Shown here: piece by piece, positions 1-7,138 of the stretch
Numbering within the stretch: the stretch's first letter is position 1
How the letters are laid out: each line of letters opens with the position of its first letter
Source of the DNA: Candidatus Muiribacterium halophilum
Lineage (GTDB): Bacteria > Muiribacteriota > Muiribacteriia > Muiribacteriales > Muiribacteriaceae
NCBI GenBank assembly: GCA_023228995.1
Contig: JALOAD010000066.1
Location: 1 to 16,191 of the forward strand
Direction: 5' to 3'
DNA length: 16,191 nt
Position numbers and translations under genes: made by a program
Notes under the pieces: generated by a model
The model's database searches: none
What the model saw: only the letters and a program-made list of their open reading frames with translations
Told to the model about the DNA's origin: nothing

Positions 1-14
1 TTGGTTTTAAGAAC

Positions 15-73
15 TTTATTATGAGTTTTTCATAATAAATAATTTTAGAAAATAACTTAATATTTTTCTAAAA
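15..73 (+). repeat. two adjacent AT-rich hairpins
   Basis: Positions 15-24 and 30-39 form a perfect 10-bp stem around a 5-base loop. Positions 43-52 and 64-73 form a second perfect 10-bp stem around an 11-base loop that contains part of an AATAACTT motif (51-58). On the plus strand the first stem is followed by TAATTTT, so it could be a weak intrinsic terminator for a gene left of the window. Neither stem has a long T-tract. The AATAACTT word also links the hairpins of the arrays at 2367-2466 and 15761-15865, but the stems here do not match those units, so kinship is doubtful. Confidence 0.45.
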
Positions 74-125
74 AATCGATTAATAATATAATATTGGGAT
101 TTTATATGAATTTTTCAACAGCCTC

Positions 126-146
126 CACCGGTTTGACCCCCAGATT
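126..146. repeat. GGGGTC-type intergenic repeat, short form
   Basis: The plus strand reads CACCGGTTTGACCCCCAGATT. The same two ends occur at 2570-2621, where two extra 15-base GACCCC units sit between them. The copy lies just past the stop codon of the nucleotidyltransferase gene. Its family is not established. Short GGGGTC-rich words of this style remind me of sequences near REP-associated tyrosine transposases, but no such transposase is present in the window. Confidence 0.7.
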
Positions 147-167
147 GTAGATTGCATATTTGATAAA

Positions 168-467
168 TCAAAGACTTACTCCGTTTTTTTTGATTTCTTC
201 TAAAAATCCAGATGGATCATTTCCGTCCAATAATAAAATTGGTTCAATTCTATTATCAATATTTCTTCTTAATCTATACAGATTCAATTCCTGTTCAAGA
301 AAATCACCATAAAAATCCTTTAATATAACTGCTATATCAATATCGCTATTTTCATTATATTTTCCGGTAACAAAAGAACCAAATAAAAAGACTTCAGATC
401 CAGAAATTTTTTCTTTAACCAGTTTAGCATATTCTCTGGCCTTTTCTATAGCTTTGATTTTATCCAT
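168..467 (-). CDS. minimal nucleotidyltransferase (MNT), antitoxin-like
   Basis: This 99-residue protein is a minimal nucleotidyltransferase of the pol-beta superfamily. The signature GSX10DXD is exact: G30-S31, then D42 and D44 in SDIDIAV, which in this family bind metal and transfer a nucleotide. A later acidic residue in RIEPILLL is a plausible third carboxylate. In characterised MNT/HEPN pairs the MNT partner neutralises the HEPN toxin, by nucleotide transfer in at least some systems; that role here is inferred from family and pairing. The gene overlaps the end of the upstream HEPN gene by 22 bases. An AAGGA at 477-481 lies 9 bases before the ATG, supporting this start and coupled translation. 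The length is normal for the family. A GGGGTC repeat follows the stop. Confidence 0.88.
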   Translation of the reverse strand: MDKIKAIEKAREYAKLVKEKISGSEVFLFGSFVTGKYNENSDIDIAVILKDFYGDFLEQELNLYRLRRNIDNRIEPILLLDGNDPSGFLEEIKKNGVSL

Positions 468-832
468 TCAAGAAATTCCTTTGTTGATTTTATTAAAAAA
501 TCACATTTTTCTTTAGTTAAAGATTTAAACAATTTATCCTTATATGTTGGATATCTTGCTTCAATATTTAATGGATTCAACAAATCCAGTAAATCTTTTT
601 GCTCTTCACTTAAAATTGTATAAATTTCAGATTTTTCAGCTAATAAAATCAAATTATGAACAAAAGGAGGCTGACCTTTTTTTTCTTTTATATAATAAGC
701 CTTTAATATTTTTTCAACACTTTGATGACACATAAAACCAACATATAAATATTTACCGCCATTCAGCATTAAAAGAGCAGTATCAAAATCATATTCAGAT
801 AAATCTGTCCAATATCTTATTTTTTCTGTCAT
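446..832 (-). CDS. HEPN domain protein, toxin-like partner of MNT
   Basis: This 128-residue, all-helical protein is of the HEPN family (PF05168 type). Family marks are the N-terminal helix with Y15/F16 and A19, the HQSVEKILKAYYI segment (36-48), P56-F-V-H59-NL, and the late EARYP (91-95). HEPN proteins paired with MNT proteins are usually ribonuclease toxins. However, the catalytic RX4-6H motif of the RNase-active group is not evident: after R93 there is no histidine in range. It may therefore be a non-catalytic HEPN or use other residues. It is the first gene of the pair and overlaps the MNT start. No Shine-Dalgarno precedes the ATG, and a TATAAT box only 7 bases upstream predicts a leaderless or nearly leaderless transcript. 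The start fits the usual beginning of the domain. Confidence 0.85.
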   Translation of the reverse strand: MTEKIRYWTDLSEYDFDTALLMLNGGKYLYVGFMCHQSVEKILKAYYIKEKKGQPPFVHNLILLAEKSEIYTILSEEQKDLLDLLNPLNIEARYPTYKDKLFKSLTKEKCDFLIKSTKEFLEWIKSKL

Positions 833-838
833 ATATTA

Positions 839-868
839 ATTATACCATACTCACAAATAAAACGGCAA
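839..868 (-). promoter_or_regulatory. promoter of the HEPN-MNT pair
   Basis: On the minus strand, TATAAT occupies 844-839 and is preceded by TGG, an extended -10 pattern. TTGCCG at 868-863 is a -35 candidate with an 18-base spacer (4 of 6 consensus bases). The predicted transcription start falls at or next to the A of the HEPN start codon at 832. Confidence 0.55.
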
Positions 869-960
869 TTATCGGTTACTTCAAAAACCTCAATTCAGAA
901 ATCAAGTTTTAACTTTGTTATCATAGTTACTATCCTAGGCCGGGATCTGGTTTTGAACCC

Positions 961-990
961 GTGAAAAGTGAATAGTGAGTAGTGAAAAGT
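961..990. repeat. AGTGA-rich short repeat, left copy
   Basis: The plus strand contains GTGAAAAGTGAATAGTGAG (961-979) followed by TAGTGAAAAGT. The block is internally repetitive around AGTGA/TAGTGA. A near-identical 20-mer in the same orientation lies at 15958-15977, at the other side of the island. Blocks of this kind occur as dispersed intergenic repeats; the function is unknown. Confidence 0.6.
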
Positions 991-1072
991 CATATAGTCG
1001 AGAAGTAGAAATATCTTTATTTTGCTTATTATAAATCAGTTTTTGATAGTCATATTATTATTTAATTTCATG

Positions 1073-1081
1073 TGTTATAAT
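1073..1081 (+). promoter_or_regulatory. extended -10 promoter of the nuclease gene
   Basis: TGTTATAAT at 1073-1081 is a consensus extended -10 element. No good -35 lies 16-18 bases upstream, which is tolerated for extended -10 promoters. The predicted start is near 1088, giving a leader of about 25 bases that carries AAGGA (1101-1105) 7 bases before the ATG at 1113. Confidence 0.6.
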
Positions 1082-1112
1082 ATTTTTAATAATTCAACAG
1101 AAGGAAATAATT

Positions 1113-2339
1113 ATGTATAAATTAAAAAATGATTCATTAGATAATAAAAAAAAAAATACAGATGATCCTATATTTATAAACATAAAAACACAGGAAATAT
1201 GTAAATTAGATACTCCTTCTATAGTAAATAAGAACACTTACAAAATCGAAAAAAATAGCAAAAAATTAACAATAAGTTTATATAAAAACAATGGAGATGA
1301 TTTTAATTGTTTCTTCCTTAAAATAAAAAAAGAGAAAGATTTTAATTTTATCGATTCTGATAAAAATGAAATTAATGAAATTTTACGAAGAGCTAATGAT
1401 AATATTTTTGAGTGTATTTTAGAAAAATTAAAAAATTATGATCACTTAAAATATGGAATGACAGAAACAAAGAAGAATGAAATAATAAATCATTATCTTT
1501 TTAAACCACATTCTGAAGTTGTTTTAACATTTTTAACATTAGTGTTTGAATATGGTTGGAATAAAAATCTAGATGAAAAAAATAGCGGAAATAATTCTCA
1601 ATGGCCAAGAAAGAACGACGAAAAATGGAATCAAAATTTTTTTGAAAATGGTGCAAAAGCAATTATGTTTGAATTTCAGTTACCTAATAATGAATTTACA
1701 GAAGCTTTTTTTGGTAAAAAAGGTGAAAATAATGATGAACCTTATTCTTTTTTAAAGCCACAGAAAAATTGGTCGCAGTTTGATGCTTTTTATATAGATA
1801 AGGAAAATAATAACTACATCTTCTATGAAGCTAAATTAACTTCAGATATTGATAGTAAAACTACTAAATACTCTATGATCAATCAGATTCAAAGAAACCT
1901 TGAAGCTATTTATCATTTTTATAAAAATTTAAAATCAGGAAATATAACAACAGATAAAGATAAACTTAAATATATCTTTATTTGCCCTAGAGAATACTTT
2001 GAATGTAACGCTAGATATTATGCACATTTCTTTGATAATAATAAAAAATTTAAAATAGGCGATTTTATTAGAAACTTTGAAAGAATTTACTTAAAAACAA
2101 TTTTAACAAATATAGAAAATGGAGATTGTGAAAAACTTAAAACATTCCATGATGAAATAAATGCTTTTAAAGACTTTTTAAAAGATAATCTAACTATAGA
2201 ACTGAAATTTTGGGAAGATTATTTGGATCTAAATAATAATTCATGTGTTTTCAAAAATGAAGAGGGTAAAATCACTGATGAAAACAAAAAATATAGTGAA
2301 ATCCTTTATAACCGTTTTAAAGAAGCTGCTTATGATTAA
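1113..2339 (+). CDS. PD-(D/E)xK-like nuclease family protein
   Basis: This 408-residue protein is the only clear plus-strand gene. I do not recognise a named family over its full length. The centre carries a credible PD-(D/E)xK nuclease core: D224 in SQFDAFYID, then a beta strand ending FYEAKL with E239 and K241, followed by a helix NQIQRNLEA (257-265). A Gln in that helix is common in restriction-endonuclease folds. The N-terminal 120 residues are Lys/Asn/Asp-rich without a recognised domain, and the C-terminal 130 residues are mostly helical. There is no signal peptide or membrane segment. An extended -10 at 1073-1081 and AAGGA at 1101-1105 support the start. It is an orphan: no methyltransferase sits beside it on the same strand. 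A defence endonuclease is the natural guess, but the target is unknown. A four-hairpin array lies 28 bases past the stop. Confidence 0.8.
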   Translation: MYKLKNDSLDNKKKNTDDPIFINIKTQEICKLDTPSIVNKNTYKIEKNSKKLTISLYKNNGDDFNCFFLKIKKEKDFNFIDSDKNEINEILRRANDNIFECILEKLKNYDHLKYGMTETKKNEIINHYLFKPHSEVVLTFLTLVFEYGWNKNLDEKNSGNNSQWPRKNDEKWNQNFFENGAKAIMFEFQLPNNEFTEAFFGKKGENNDEPYSFLKPQKNWSQFDAFYIDKENNNYIFYEAKLTSDIDSKTTKYSMINQIQRNLEAIYHFYKNLKSGNITTDKDKLKYIFICPREYFECNARYYAHFFDNNKKFKIGDFIRNFERIYLKTILTNIENGDCEKLKTFHDEINAFKDFLKDNLTIELKFWEDYLDLNNNSCVFKNEEGKITDENKKYSEILYNRFKEAAYD

Positions 2340-2366
2340 TGTTTGACTCAATGTTTTGTTTATGCC

Positions 2367-2466
2367 TTGTTCACGGAGTGGACAATAACTTGGTTAAACG
2401 AAGTTTAAGCAATAACTTTTTTATCGAGGATGAAAAATAACTTGTTTGTCGCAGGCGAACAATAAC
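2367..2466 (+). repeat. tandem array of four structured hairpins with AATAAC linkers
   Basis: Four consecutive stem-loops have their loops centred near 2376, 2401, 2427 and 2452, a period of 25-26 bases. The 3-base loops are GGA, GAA, GAG and GCA, closed by C:G. Each 3' arm runs into AATAAC (2384, 2411, 2436, 2461), and the last is followed by AG. Stem sequences differ: TTGTTCAC/GTGGACAA, TTAAAC/GTTTAA, ATC/GAT extended by a T/A tract, and TTGTTTGTC/GGCGAACAA. The T:G pairs at 2371:2381, 2422:2432, 2447:2457 and 2449:2455 pair only if the plus strand is the folded strand. A related array is on the minus strand at 15761-15865. The role is unknown; it would lie in the 3' untranslated region of the nuclease transcript. 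Confidence 0.75.
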
Positions 2467-2533
2467 AGCACTTCTAATCTATTTCAATCAAACTAACAAA
2501 AAATCTGTTGATTCACCAAAAAACCAAAATTCA

Positions 2534-2564
2534 GCATTAATGCGGGATTTCAAAGATTAATGCG
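2534..2564. repeat. short palindrome and direct repeat
   Basis: GCATTAATGC at 2534-2543 is a perfect 10-base palindrome. ATTAATGCG occurs at 2536-2544 and again at 2556-2564. They lie between the hairpin array and the GGGGTC repeat, so the whole 2340-2620 gap is a stack of repeats with no convincing gene. Confidence 0.5.
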
Positions 2565-2569
2565 TTATG

Positions 2570-2621
2570 CACCGGTTTGACCCCTATATTTTCGACCCCT
2601 ATATTTTCTGACCCCCAGATT
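2570..2621. repeat. GGGGTC-type intergenic repeat, expanded form
   Basis: The element begins with CACCGGTTTGACCCC (2570-2584) and ends with GACCCCCAGATT (2610-2621), the same ends as the copy at 126-146. Between them GACCCCTATATTTTC occurs twice in tandem (2579-2593 and 2594-2608). The right end touches the stop codon of the DUF2442 gene. A related GGTCCGACCCCAATATT lies at 3254-3270. Confidence 0.75.
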
Positions 2622-2863
2622 CAAATAACTTTTATAAGATTCGTTACTGAAATGTCTTCGTCTATGTCTGGAAAATGAACTCCAATTCCACCACCAATAA
2701 ATCTGTAATTCATTTTCTGTGTTTCTGTGGCTTTTTCAAGTTTCGGGAAATATCTGAGTGGTACTCCGATTTCTCTATCATCATCCAGAATAAAGATTAT
2801 TTTCTGATCAATAAATTTTATTTCTTTTGCTATTAATTCTTTATTTATTGGTAAAATATTCAT
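2621..2863 (-). CDS. DUF2442 family protein
   Basis: This 80-residue small protein is of the DUF2442 family, recognised from the C-terminal GGIGVHFPDIDEDISV (57-72) and the preceding strand pattern with VPLRYFPKL. Function is not established. The family is commonly found beside DUF4160 and is often proposed as the second half of a toxin-antitoxin-like pair; that role is inference. The gene overlaps the DUF4160 gene by 23 bases. AGGAG (complement of 2869-2873) stands 5 bases before the ATG, so the start is well supported and translation is likely coupled. The stop codon abuts the expanded GGGGTC repeat, and no terminator is visible after it. Confidence 0.85.
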   Translation of the reverse strand: MNILPINKELIAKEIKFIDQKIIFILDDDREIGVPLRYFPKLEKATETQKMNYRFIGGGIGVHFPDIDEDISVTNLIKVI

Positions 2864-3083
2864 TCCAACTCCTGATAAAATCGGATTTTTTTATATTTAT
2901 AATGTGTAAAATATTATTAATTTCTTTTGCTGAAAATCCGTAATTTTTTGCAATATCAATATTATCCAGCCATATCTTCCCATATTTGTCGTCTTTTTCG
3001 ACATGAATATGTGCAGGCTCATTATTCTCATTACTGAAGAAAAAAAATCTATATCCTTTTTCTCTAAAAATTGTTGGACTCAT
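2841..3083 (-). CDS. DUF4160 family protein
   Basis: This 80-residue protein is of the DUF4160 family. Diagnostic features are the opening MSPTIF, an aromatic strand YRFFFFSNE, and EPAHIHVE (22-29) followed by KIWLD. The paired histidines of the PAHIHV motif are strongly conserved, but no reaction is established. It is the first gene of a two-gene unit with DUF2442. No Shine-Dalgarno is visible before the ATG; the upstream DNA is nearly all A and T. A weak TATATT (complement of 3098-3103) with TTTATA (complement of 3121-3126) could be the promoter. It lies about 200 bases past the GIY-YIG stop on the same strand, so read-through from the long operon is also possible. Confidence 0.85.
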   Translation of the reverse strand: MSPTIFREKGYRFFFFSNENNEPAHIHVEKDDKYGKIWLDNIDIAKNYGFSAKEINNILHIINIKKSDFIRSWNEYFTNK

Positions 3084-3253
3084 AATTTAATTTTATCAAT
3101 ATATTTTTTTTTAGTAAAATTATAAAACAAAAAAAGTGATTGTTAAAAGAAAAATCAGGATTCCTGCTTCTCTCCTCACGGTTCCTATAGTCACGATCTA
3201 TCCTTATATTTTTCTAACATATAATTTTTTTTATTTCAAAAGTCAAAAATCAA

Positions 3254-3272
3254 GGTCCGACCCCAATATTGA
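3254..3272. repeat. partial GGGGTC-type repeat after the GIY-YIG gene
   Basis: GGTCCGACCCCAATATTGA shares the GACCCC core and following AT-rich step with the elements at 126-146 and 2570-2621. It lies 8 bases past the GIY-YIG stop. Further left, 3156-3166 (CAGGATTCCTG) resembles the inner part of the hairpin repeats at 16018-16075. The 3084-3279 gap otherwise shows nothing convincing. Confidence 0.45.
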
Positions 3273-3279
3273 CAAAAAT

Positions 3280-4128
3280 TTATTTGGATATAATTTCTTT
3301 GAGTTTTTTTCCGTCTTTGTTTTTCCACTCTATCCAGCCGTTGGAATTGGAGCCTCTGATTACTCCTGCTGCTGTGCTTGGTGAACTGAATATATAATCT
3401 TTTGTGAAATGGTATAGATTATCGTTTTTTTCTTTTTTTAATATTTCTTTCTGTATTAACTTGTCTCTTGTTTTTTTTATAAAATCATGTGCACTTTCTG
3501 TTATATAGTCAGTTATTGTCGAGCCTTTCAGAACAACAAGCCCTTCTTCTGTGTATTCTCCACTTGCTAGAGCATTTTTGCATTTGCAATATAATATATC
3601 AGATGAATTTGTTGAATTACTATCTTTTACAGCTTTTTCAAAAACCGAAAATCCTAAAGTTGAGAGTAATAATCTTATATCATTAAAGTAATCATCAATA
3701 TCAGTCTTGATAGTCTCTGGAATTACAGATTCTTTAGTAGTATTTGAGTTCACAATAGTATATCTGTCACATTCAGTTGCCATTTTGATCATAATATGTT
3801 CAAGATATTTAACATGTGATTTCATGAAACCATCATCAACTTTTGAAACAAAGATAATAGCCTTATTCCAGAAATCTTTTTTATTATTATGATGCTTTAA
3901 TCTATCATAGCAGTTCTCAGACTCACCAATATAGCACTCTTCATTATCTTCTCCACCAATCAGGAAGTAAACACCAGGTTTTTTAAGTTCAGGAATACTA
4001 TCTGCACTCTCAAACTTAGCTCTTGGTATATAAATACCTTTAATAGTCCTTGAAGTAATCTCAATCTTCTTAACTCCAACAGGATTACCGTCAGGAAGAA
4101 AAATCTGAATAGTCTTAGCAGTAGCCAT
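3280..4128 (-). CDS. GIY-YIG nuclease-domain protein with DUF4357 C-terminus
   Basis: The 282-residue protein has a GIY-YIG nuclease fold at about 48-125: GVY at 52-54, YIG at 66-68, the usual arginine R76 in YDRLKHH, and a candidate metal-binding glutamate E110 in KYLEHIM. Residues about 198-280 match DUF4357 (KGSTITDYITESAH, then SSPSTAAGVIRGSNSNGWIEW), a small domain often fused to such nucleases. It probably cuts or nicks DNA as an accessory of the restriction system; substrate and need are unknown. AGAGG (complement of 4135-4139) lies 6 bases before the ATG. The gene starts 23 bases after the Res stop and is the last collinear gene of the long operon. No clear terminator follows. Confidence 0.87.
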   Translation of the reverse strand: MATAKTIQIFLPDGNPVGVKKIEITSRTIKGIYIPRAKFESADSIPELKKPGVYFLIGGEDNEECYIGESENCYDRLKHHNNKKDFWNKAIIFVSKVDDGFMKSHVKYLEHIMIKMATECDRYTIVNSNTTKESVIPETIKTDIDDYFNDIRLLLSTLGFSVFEKAVKDSNSTNSSDILYCKCKNALASGEYTEEGLVVLKGSTITDYITESAHDFIKKTRDKLIQKEILKKEKNDNLYHFTKDYIFSSPSTAAGVIRGSNSNGWIEWKNKDGKKLKEIISK

Positions 4129-4151
4129 ATTAAACCTCTAAAAATTATATT

Positions 4152-7127
4152 TCATAATTTATCTTGTAATTTCTGGTATGTATCTATTGGGCCTATCATT
4201 TGTATTTGTTCATCTATTGCTTCGAAGTGTTTTTTTGCACATTTTATCTTTGCTTGTTCTACTTGTGTTATGTTTTCAAATAGTTCAGATCCTTTTGTTT
4301 CTACTACAAAATAGAGTTTTTCTGTATTGTCTTTTTCTATTAATATTGCCCAGTCTGGGTTGTAATTGCCTAATGGGGTGTCGATTTTGAACCATCTTGG
4401 GAGTTTTGTATAGACTTTGACTTCTTTTGAATTTTCAAGTTTTTCTGCAAAGTCGCTTTCTACTGTTGAATCACATAATACATGGTCATATACAGATTTC
4501 TGACTTTCTATCATGTTTTTTGATAGATAGCCATATAATTCTGTGTTTTCAAAGAGTTCCTGTGTGTAATAGTAATTGCTTCCTAATTTCTGGTATTTGA
4601 TTCCATCTACTATTGAATGTCTCATTTTTGTTTTTATGATTTTCAGGACTTCTTCTATATATTTTTGTGGATTTCTTTTGAGTTGGTCTATCTTTTCTGA
4701 TTTTACAATAATTTCAACTATTGTTTTTCTTGTAAGGTGTGTCTCATTTTGAAGATATGTTATAATATCAGGGATCTGATAATTTATTCCTGTTATTTCT
4801 TCATAGGATTCGGAGTTTTTTTCCTGTGTTCCATCTACTCCTGATTCATCTATTTTTACTTTTGTATCTATTGTTCTGAATTTTGGTTTAGGAACTACAA
4901 GATTATCCTTTATCTGTTTTATTATTTCATCTTTTAATTTTTCTGAGTCAAAATTTACTGAATATGTTGTCTGATATTTTATTTTATCCCAAAGTTTCTT
5001 AAAATCTTCACTTAACGCAATTTGTTTATTATATTTAATATCTTTTCTGTCATCAGCATTTTTTATATTGAAATTATTACCATTCAATTTTCTTAAAAGA
5101 TGATTTATTTCATTTTTTACATGAGAAAACTCTTGAGGTATTTGAACTGAATTATCTTTTATATCAGACTTCAGCTTATCTTTTATATTACCTTTTTTGT
5201 CTATATATTCTTTATTCAGAAAATCATTCCAGAGTTTTTCACTGTTTTGCTGTCCAAGATAATTTTTTTCACCTTTTTCATTTTCAAATATTATTGAAGC
5301 AAATGAATGTTTTTCGATTACTCTGAATCTTATCCCTTCTTCTTCCTCAATTTCTTTCTGAAGATCAGTTGCAAATTGTTCAAAAGATTCATTGGCAATT
5401 ACTGTAAGATTATTTATATCAAATCCATGTAATCTTTCACCATCCTGATTGACACACAGTCTTAAACCTCTTCCTATCTGCTGTCTTTTTTTATCATCAG
5501 ACTTAGTCTGATTTAATGTGCAAATCTGAAAGACATTCGGATTATCCCAACCTTCTTTCAAAGCAGAATGGGAAAATATAAATTTTAATGGAGTATCAAA
5601 AGAAAGAAGTCTTTCTTTATCTTTCATTATTAAGTTATAAGCATTTTCATCATCCTGAGAATTACCGGTTTTAGTCTCAACCATAATACCTTTTTTATCA
5701 ATTGAAAAATAACCTTCATGAACCTTTTCTGATATTGTATCTACATCAACATTATCAAATAATGTTCTGTATTTAGGCTTTTTTATCTCATTTGAATATT
5801 CTTCTTCAAATATCTTTGCATAAACACCTTTTTCAGGATTCCCATCTTTATTGTATAAGCGATAATTTGATACTTTATCAATAAAGAAGAGAGAAAGGAC
5901 TTTAATTCCTTTATTTCTTAGATATAACTCTTTTTCAAGATGTTTTCTTATTGTCTTTCTTATCTGAATTCTTTTTATCTCAAGCTCATCAACTTCACCA
6001 ATTGAATTACCAAGAGATATAGATTGAGAATTTGTAAAATAAATATATTCTGAACCTGGTGTAAAATCAATTTCATCAACAATATATCCGTCATAAACAT
6101 CTCTTCCACCAGATAATTCATAAATATCACTACCTTTTTTTACCCATTTTGCTTCTCTTTTAACACTTCCATCTTTACTAATATCAAATTCAATACGAGC
6201 TTTATAATCTTTTCTATTATCTACTTCAAGAAGCCTTATATAAGGAAGATTACTGTTATTTTCTGTTAAAATGGAAGAAACTTCTATCTGTTTTACAAGC
6301 TGTTTTTCATAAGCATCAACTGAATCAAGCTTATAAACAAGATTATATTTCTCCTTGTGAGTAGCTGAATATCGCAAAGTGCATAAAGGATTTAACTCAG
6401 CAATTGCTTCTTTTGATTTTTTTGTATTATCAACACTCTGAGGTTCATCTATAATAACTATCGGATTTGTCTCTGAGATCAGATCAATAGCTCTAACACC
6501 ATCAGGCATTTTATCACTGAATCTATGAATAATATTAGCCTTACTCTCTTTCTCAGGATCAGAAAAACTTTTTTTGAAAGCATCAATATTTATTATCATT
6601 ATCTGAATTTCAGAAGATACAGCAAAACTTCTAACTTGTTCAAGTTTATTGGAATCATAGACAAAATAATCAAAAATCTTATTATCGTAAAGTTCTTTAA
6701 AATGTTCTTTTGTTATCTCAATAGATTTATTGACACCTTCTTTGATAGCAATAGATGGAACAACAATAATAAACTTTCTGAATCCATAATTTTTATTCAA
6801 TTCAAAAATAGTTTTTAAATAAACATAAGTTTTGCCAGTTCCAGTTTCCATCTCAACAGTAAAATTCATTCCATCTAATTCCGAGCTTTGAGGAATTGCA
6901 TTCATCAACTGAACATTTTTGAGATTTTCAAATATAGCATCTTTATGAAGAAGCAATTTATTACCAATACCAATAGTTTCTTTTTTATCAAAAATTTCTC
7001 CAGGTTTTCTATGATTCTTTTCAACAGTAAACAAAGACTCAACAATTTCCTGTCCTTCAAAAAGTCTCACAATAGAATTTACAGCTTCAGTCTGATAACT
7101 TAAATCTGAATTAAATTTTAATTTCAT
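4152..7127 (-). CDS. res: type III restriction endonuclease subunit Res
   Basis: This 991-residue Res subunit translocates on DNA with ATP and cleaves when bound to Mod. Seen in order: an N-terminal YQTEAV Q-motif region (11-16), Walker A ETGTGKT (94-100), the DEPQ box (227-230), motif III SAT (254-256), motif VI QQIGRGLRL near residue 555, and a C-terminal PD-(D/E)xK nuclease with P924-D925 and E943-x-K945 in VVETKG. All catalytic elements are present and the length is normal, so it looks functional. AGGAG (complement of 7135-7139) is 7 bases before the ATG and overlaps the Mod stop, giving an 11-base gap and tight coupling. In the known type III mechanism Res acts only in complex with Mod at two suitably oriented sites. 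Confidence 0.95.
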   Translation of the reverse strand: MKLKFNSDLSYQTEAVNSIVRLFEGQEIVESLFTVEKNHRKPGEIFDKKETIGIGNKLLLHKDAIFENLKNVQLMNAIPQSSELDGMNFTVEMETGTGKTYVYLKTIFELNKNYGFRKFIIVVPSIAIKEGVNKSIEITKEHFKELYDNKIFDYFVYDSNKLEQVRSFAVSSEIQIMIINIDAFKKSFSDPEKESKANIIHRFSDKMPDGVRAIDLISETNPIVIIDEPQSVDNTKKSKEAIAELNPLCTLRYSATHKEKYNLVYKLDSVDAYEKQLVKQIEVSSILTENNSNLPYIRLLEVDNRKDYKARIEFDISKDGSVKREAKWVKKGSDIYELSGGRDVYDGYIVDEIDFTPGSEYIYFTNSQSISLGNSIGEVDELEIKRIQIRKTIRKHLEKELYLRNKGIKVLSLFFIDKVSNYRLYNKDGNPEKGVYAKIFEEEYSNEIKKPKYRTLFDNVDVDTISEKVHEGYFSIDKKGIMVETKTGNSQDDENAYNLIMKDKERLLSFDTPLKFIFSHSALKEGWDNPNVFQICTLNQTKSDDKKRQQIGRGLRLCVNQDGERLHGFDINNLTVIANESFEQFATDLQKEIEEEEGIRFRVIEKHSFASIIFENEKGEKNYLGQQNSEKLWNDFLNKEYIDKKGNIKDKLKSDIKDNSVQIPQEFSHVKNEINHLLRKLNGNNFNIKNADDRKDIKYNKQIALSEDFKKLWDKIKYQTTYSVNFDSEKLKDEIIKQIKDNLVVPKPKFRTIDTKVKIDESGVDGTQEKNSESYEEITGINYQIPDIITYLQNETHLTRKTIVEIIVKSEKIDQLKRNPQKYIEEVLKIIKTKMRHSIVDGIKYQKLGSNYYYTQELFENTELYGYLSKNMIESQKSVYDHVLCDSTVESDFAEKLENSKEVKVYTKLPRWFKIDTPLGNYNPDWAILIEKDNTEKLYFVVETKGSELFENITQVEQAKIKCAKKHFEAIDEQIQMIGPIDTYQKLQDKL

Positions 7128-7138
7128 AGATCAACTCC

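Noticed and set aside
544-735. 63-codon plus-strand frame inside the HEPN gene
   Set aside because: Antisense shadow of a recognised HEPN domain with no ribosome site.
940-960. tRNA T-arm fragment or attachment site (GGTTTTGAACCC)
   Set aside because: No remaining tRNA structure or CCA end around it and no integrase in the window; the short match is insufficient.
2367-2466. type III toxin-antitoxin (ToxI-like) repeat RNA
   Set aside because: Such RNAs are near-identical tandem repeats placed before a toxin gene with a terminator between; here stems differ in sequence, the array follows the gene, and the second array is next to unrelated genes.
2340-2620. integron attC site or CRISPR array
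   Set aside because: No paired RYYYAAC/GTTRRRY ends with a single long imperfect hairpin, no integrase, and adjacent genes are not cassette-like. Units are not identical repeats with spacers, so it is not CRISPR either.
3136-3384. 82-codon plus-strand frame overlapping the end of the GIY-YIG gene
   Set aside because: Its second half is antisense to the well-supported GIY-YIG/DUF4357 gene, the composition is cysteine/aromatic-rich without a domain, and no good ribosome site precedes it.
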